Position numbers and translations under genes: made by a program. The notes beneath the pieces are model-generated. The model had not been told where the DNA came from, did no database searches, and worked only from the letters and a program-made list of their open reading frames with translations. From an uncultured Micrococcaceae bacterium (GTDB taxonomy: Bacteria > Actinomycetota > Actinomycetes > Actinomycetales > Micrococcaceae): a stretch of 6,264 nt of DNA. Numbering within the stretch: the stretch's first letter is position 1; each line of letters begins with the position of its first letter. The stretch is from positions 1 through 6,264 of the forward strand of contig CALBOC010000363.1 in NCBI GenBank assembly GCA_937896705.1, in the 5' to 3' direction. Positions 6,108 through 6,264 of the stretch are shown here, one piece after another.

Positions 6108-6113
6108 AGTCTA
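6108..6113 (-). promoter_or_regulatory. candidate -10 element of a leaderless GT87 transcript
   Basis: On the minus strand TAGACT is followed by exactly 7 nt and then the ATG of the GT87 gene. This is the spacing seen for actinobacterial leaderless promoters (TAnnnT, with transcription starting at the A of ATG). The absence of any purine-rich ribosome-binding site in this interval supports the reading. No convincing -35 hexamer is seen, which is common in this group. Confidence 0.4.
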
Positions 6114-6160
6114 CCGATCTGAGTGGGAATTCCGCATCACGTGGGCAGCGGGTTGATTGA

Positions 6161-6178
6161 ACTGTCGTACAATACAGT
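6161..6178. promoter_or_regulatory. inverted repeat ACTGT-N8-ACAGT over the ino1 -10 element, candidate operator
   Basis: ACTGT (6161-6165) and its exact inverse ACAGT (6174-6178) flank an 8-bp spacer that contains the start of the -10 hexamer TACAAT (6168-6173). The geometry resembles the operators of PadR-type repressors (ATGT-N8-ACAT), and a PadR-family gene neighbours ino1 in mycobacteria. A repressor bound here would block RNA polymerase at ino1 and, from about 50 bp away, might also affect the divergent GT87 promoter. Confidence 0.4.
6168..6173 (+). promoter_or_regulatory. candidate -10 element for ino1
   Basis: TACAAT matches the TAnAAT-type -10 consensus (5 of 6 to TATAAT). Transcription would start near 6180, giving a leader of about 40 nt with the ribosome-binding site near its end. 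The position 17 nt upstream (GCAGCG) is not a recognisable -35; the TTGATT at 6153-6158 is too close to serve as one. Confidence 0.45.
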
Positions 6179-6221
6179 GAGTTAAAAGCCTCAGTCACAG
6201 TTTTTCACCGCAAGGAGTTTC

Positions 6222-6264
6222 GTGCTGTCCAACCAAAAAGTTCGCGTTGCAATCGCCGGTCTGG
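6222..6264 (+). CDS. ino1: N-terminus of probable inositol-1-phosphate synthase (partial, runs off the window)
   Basis: Fourteen codons are visible, reading MLSNQKVRVAIAGL from a GTG start. AAGGAG at 6212-6217, 4 nt upstream, supports this start. A short polar lead followed by VRVAI-AGL is the first beta strand entering a Rossmann NAD-binding loop. It matches the actinobacterial Ino1 N-terminus as I know it (VRVAIVGVGNCA in mycobacteria). Ino1 converts glucose 6-phosphate to inositol 1-phosphate using NAD, feeding phosphatidylinositol and mycothiol synthesis. The proximity to an Rv0051-like GT87 gene fits the mycobacterial gene neighbourhood. So few residues could also belong to another Rossmann enzyme, so the identity rests on motif plus context. 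Confidence 0.62.
   Translation, partial: MLSNQKVRVAIAGL

Noticed and set aside
1..6264. tRNA, rRNA, CRISPR array or riboswitch
   Set aside because: No cloverleaf, rRNA-like segment, regularly spaced repeat or known riboswitch core was seen in the short intergenic spaces; the longest gap (651-816) holds only a promoter and a palindrome.

Overview
The window looks like chromosomal DNA from a high-G+C Gram-positive bacterium (Actinomycetota). The core genes are G+C rich: I counted 46/60 G+C at 3241-3300 and 43/60 at 5341-5400. A multi-membrane GT87/DUF2029 glycosyltransferase-like gene sits divergent from what looks like the start of an actinobacterial inositol-1-phosphate synthase gene (ino1). 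That neighbourhood recalls the mycobacterial ino1-PadR-ponA-GT87 region. A member of Micrococcales or Corynebacteriales is plausible, but the sequence does not settle the genus.

Layout. Positions 1-50 may hold the last codons of an upstream gene. 63-650 (+) encodes a small Rossmann-fold NAD(P)-binding protein of the YwnB/COG2910 type. 817-1545 (+) encodes a DUF2071 (YqjF-like) protein with its own candidate promoter and a strong ribosome-binding site. It converges, with only 5 bp between stop codons, on a minus-strand block. Read in the direction of transcription, that block is: GT87-like membrane protein (6100-4661), an unrecognised protein with a HEPN-like R-x4-H motif (4576-3458), M18 aspartyl aminopeptidase (3379-2123), and a small four-helix membrane protein (2120-1551) that starts 2 nt after the aminopeptidase stop. 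The ino1 start (6222, +) lies at the right edge.

The most interesting part is 3430-4696. The HEPN-like gene lies in a segment that is clearly A+T richer than its surroundings (53/120 G+C at 4201-4320). An exact 17-bp direct repeat bounds the segment. The right copy encodes DRFVLR at the C-terminus of the GT87 protein. The left copy lies just before the aminopeptidase gene and still encodes DRFVLR in a frame that stays open until it stops 17 nt inside the aminopeptidase gene. Collapsing the two copies therefore restores a longer GT87 protein whose end overlaps the aminopeptidase start. The simplest reading is that a roughly 1.25-kb single-gene cassette, possibly a defence gene, was inserted into the 3' end of GT87, replaced its tail and broke an ancestral translational coupling. 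No integrase or transposase is visible in the segment, so the mechanism is unknown.

How the genes may work together: the GT87 protein and Ino1 are envelope/inositol-lipid genes controlled from a shared 121-bp divergent region. This region holds an ACTGT-N8-ACAGT inverted repeat across the candidate ino1 -10 element and a leaderless-type promoter for GT87. The aminopeptidase and small membrane protein form a tightly coupled pair. The two plus-strand genes on the left look like independent accessory metabolism genes.
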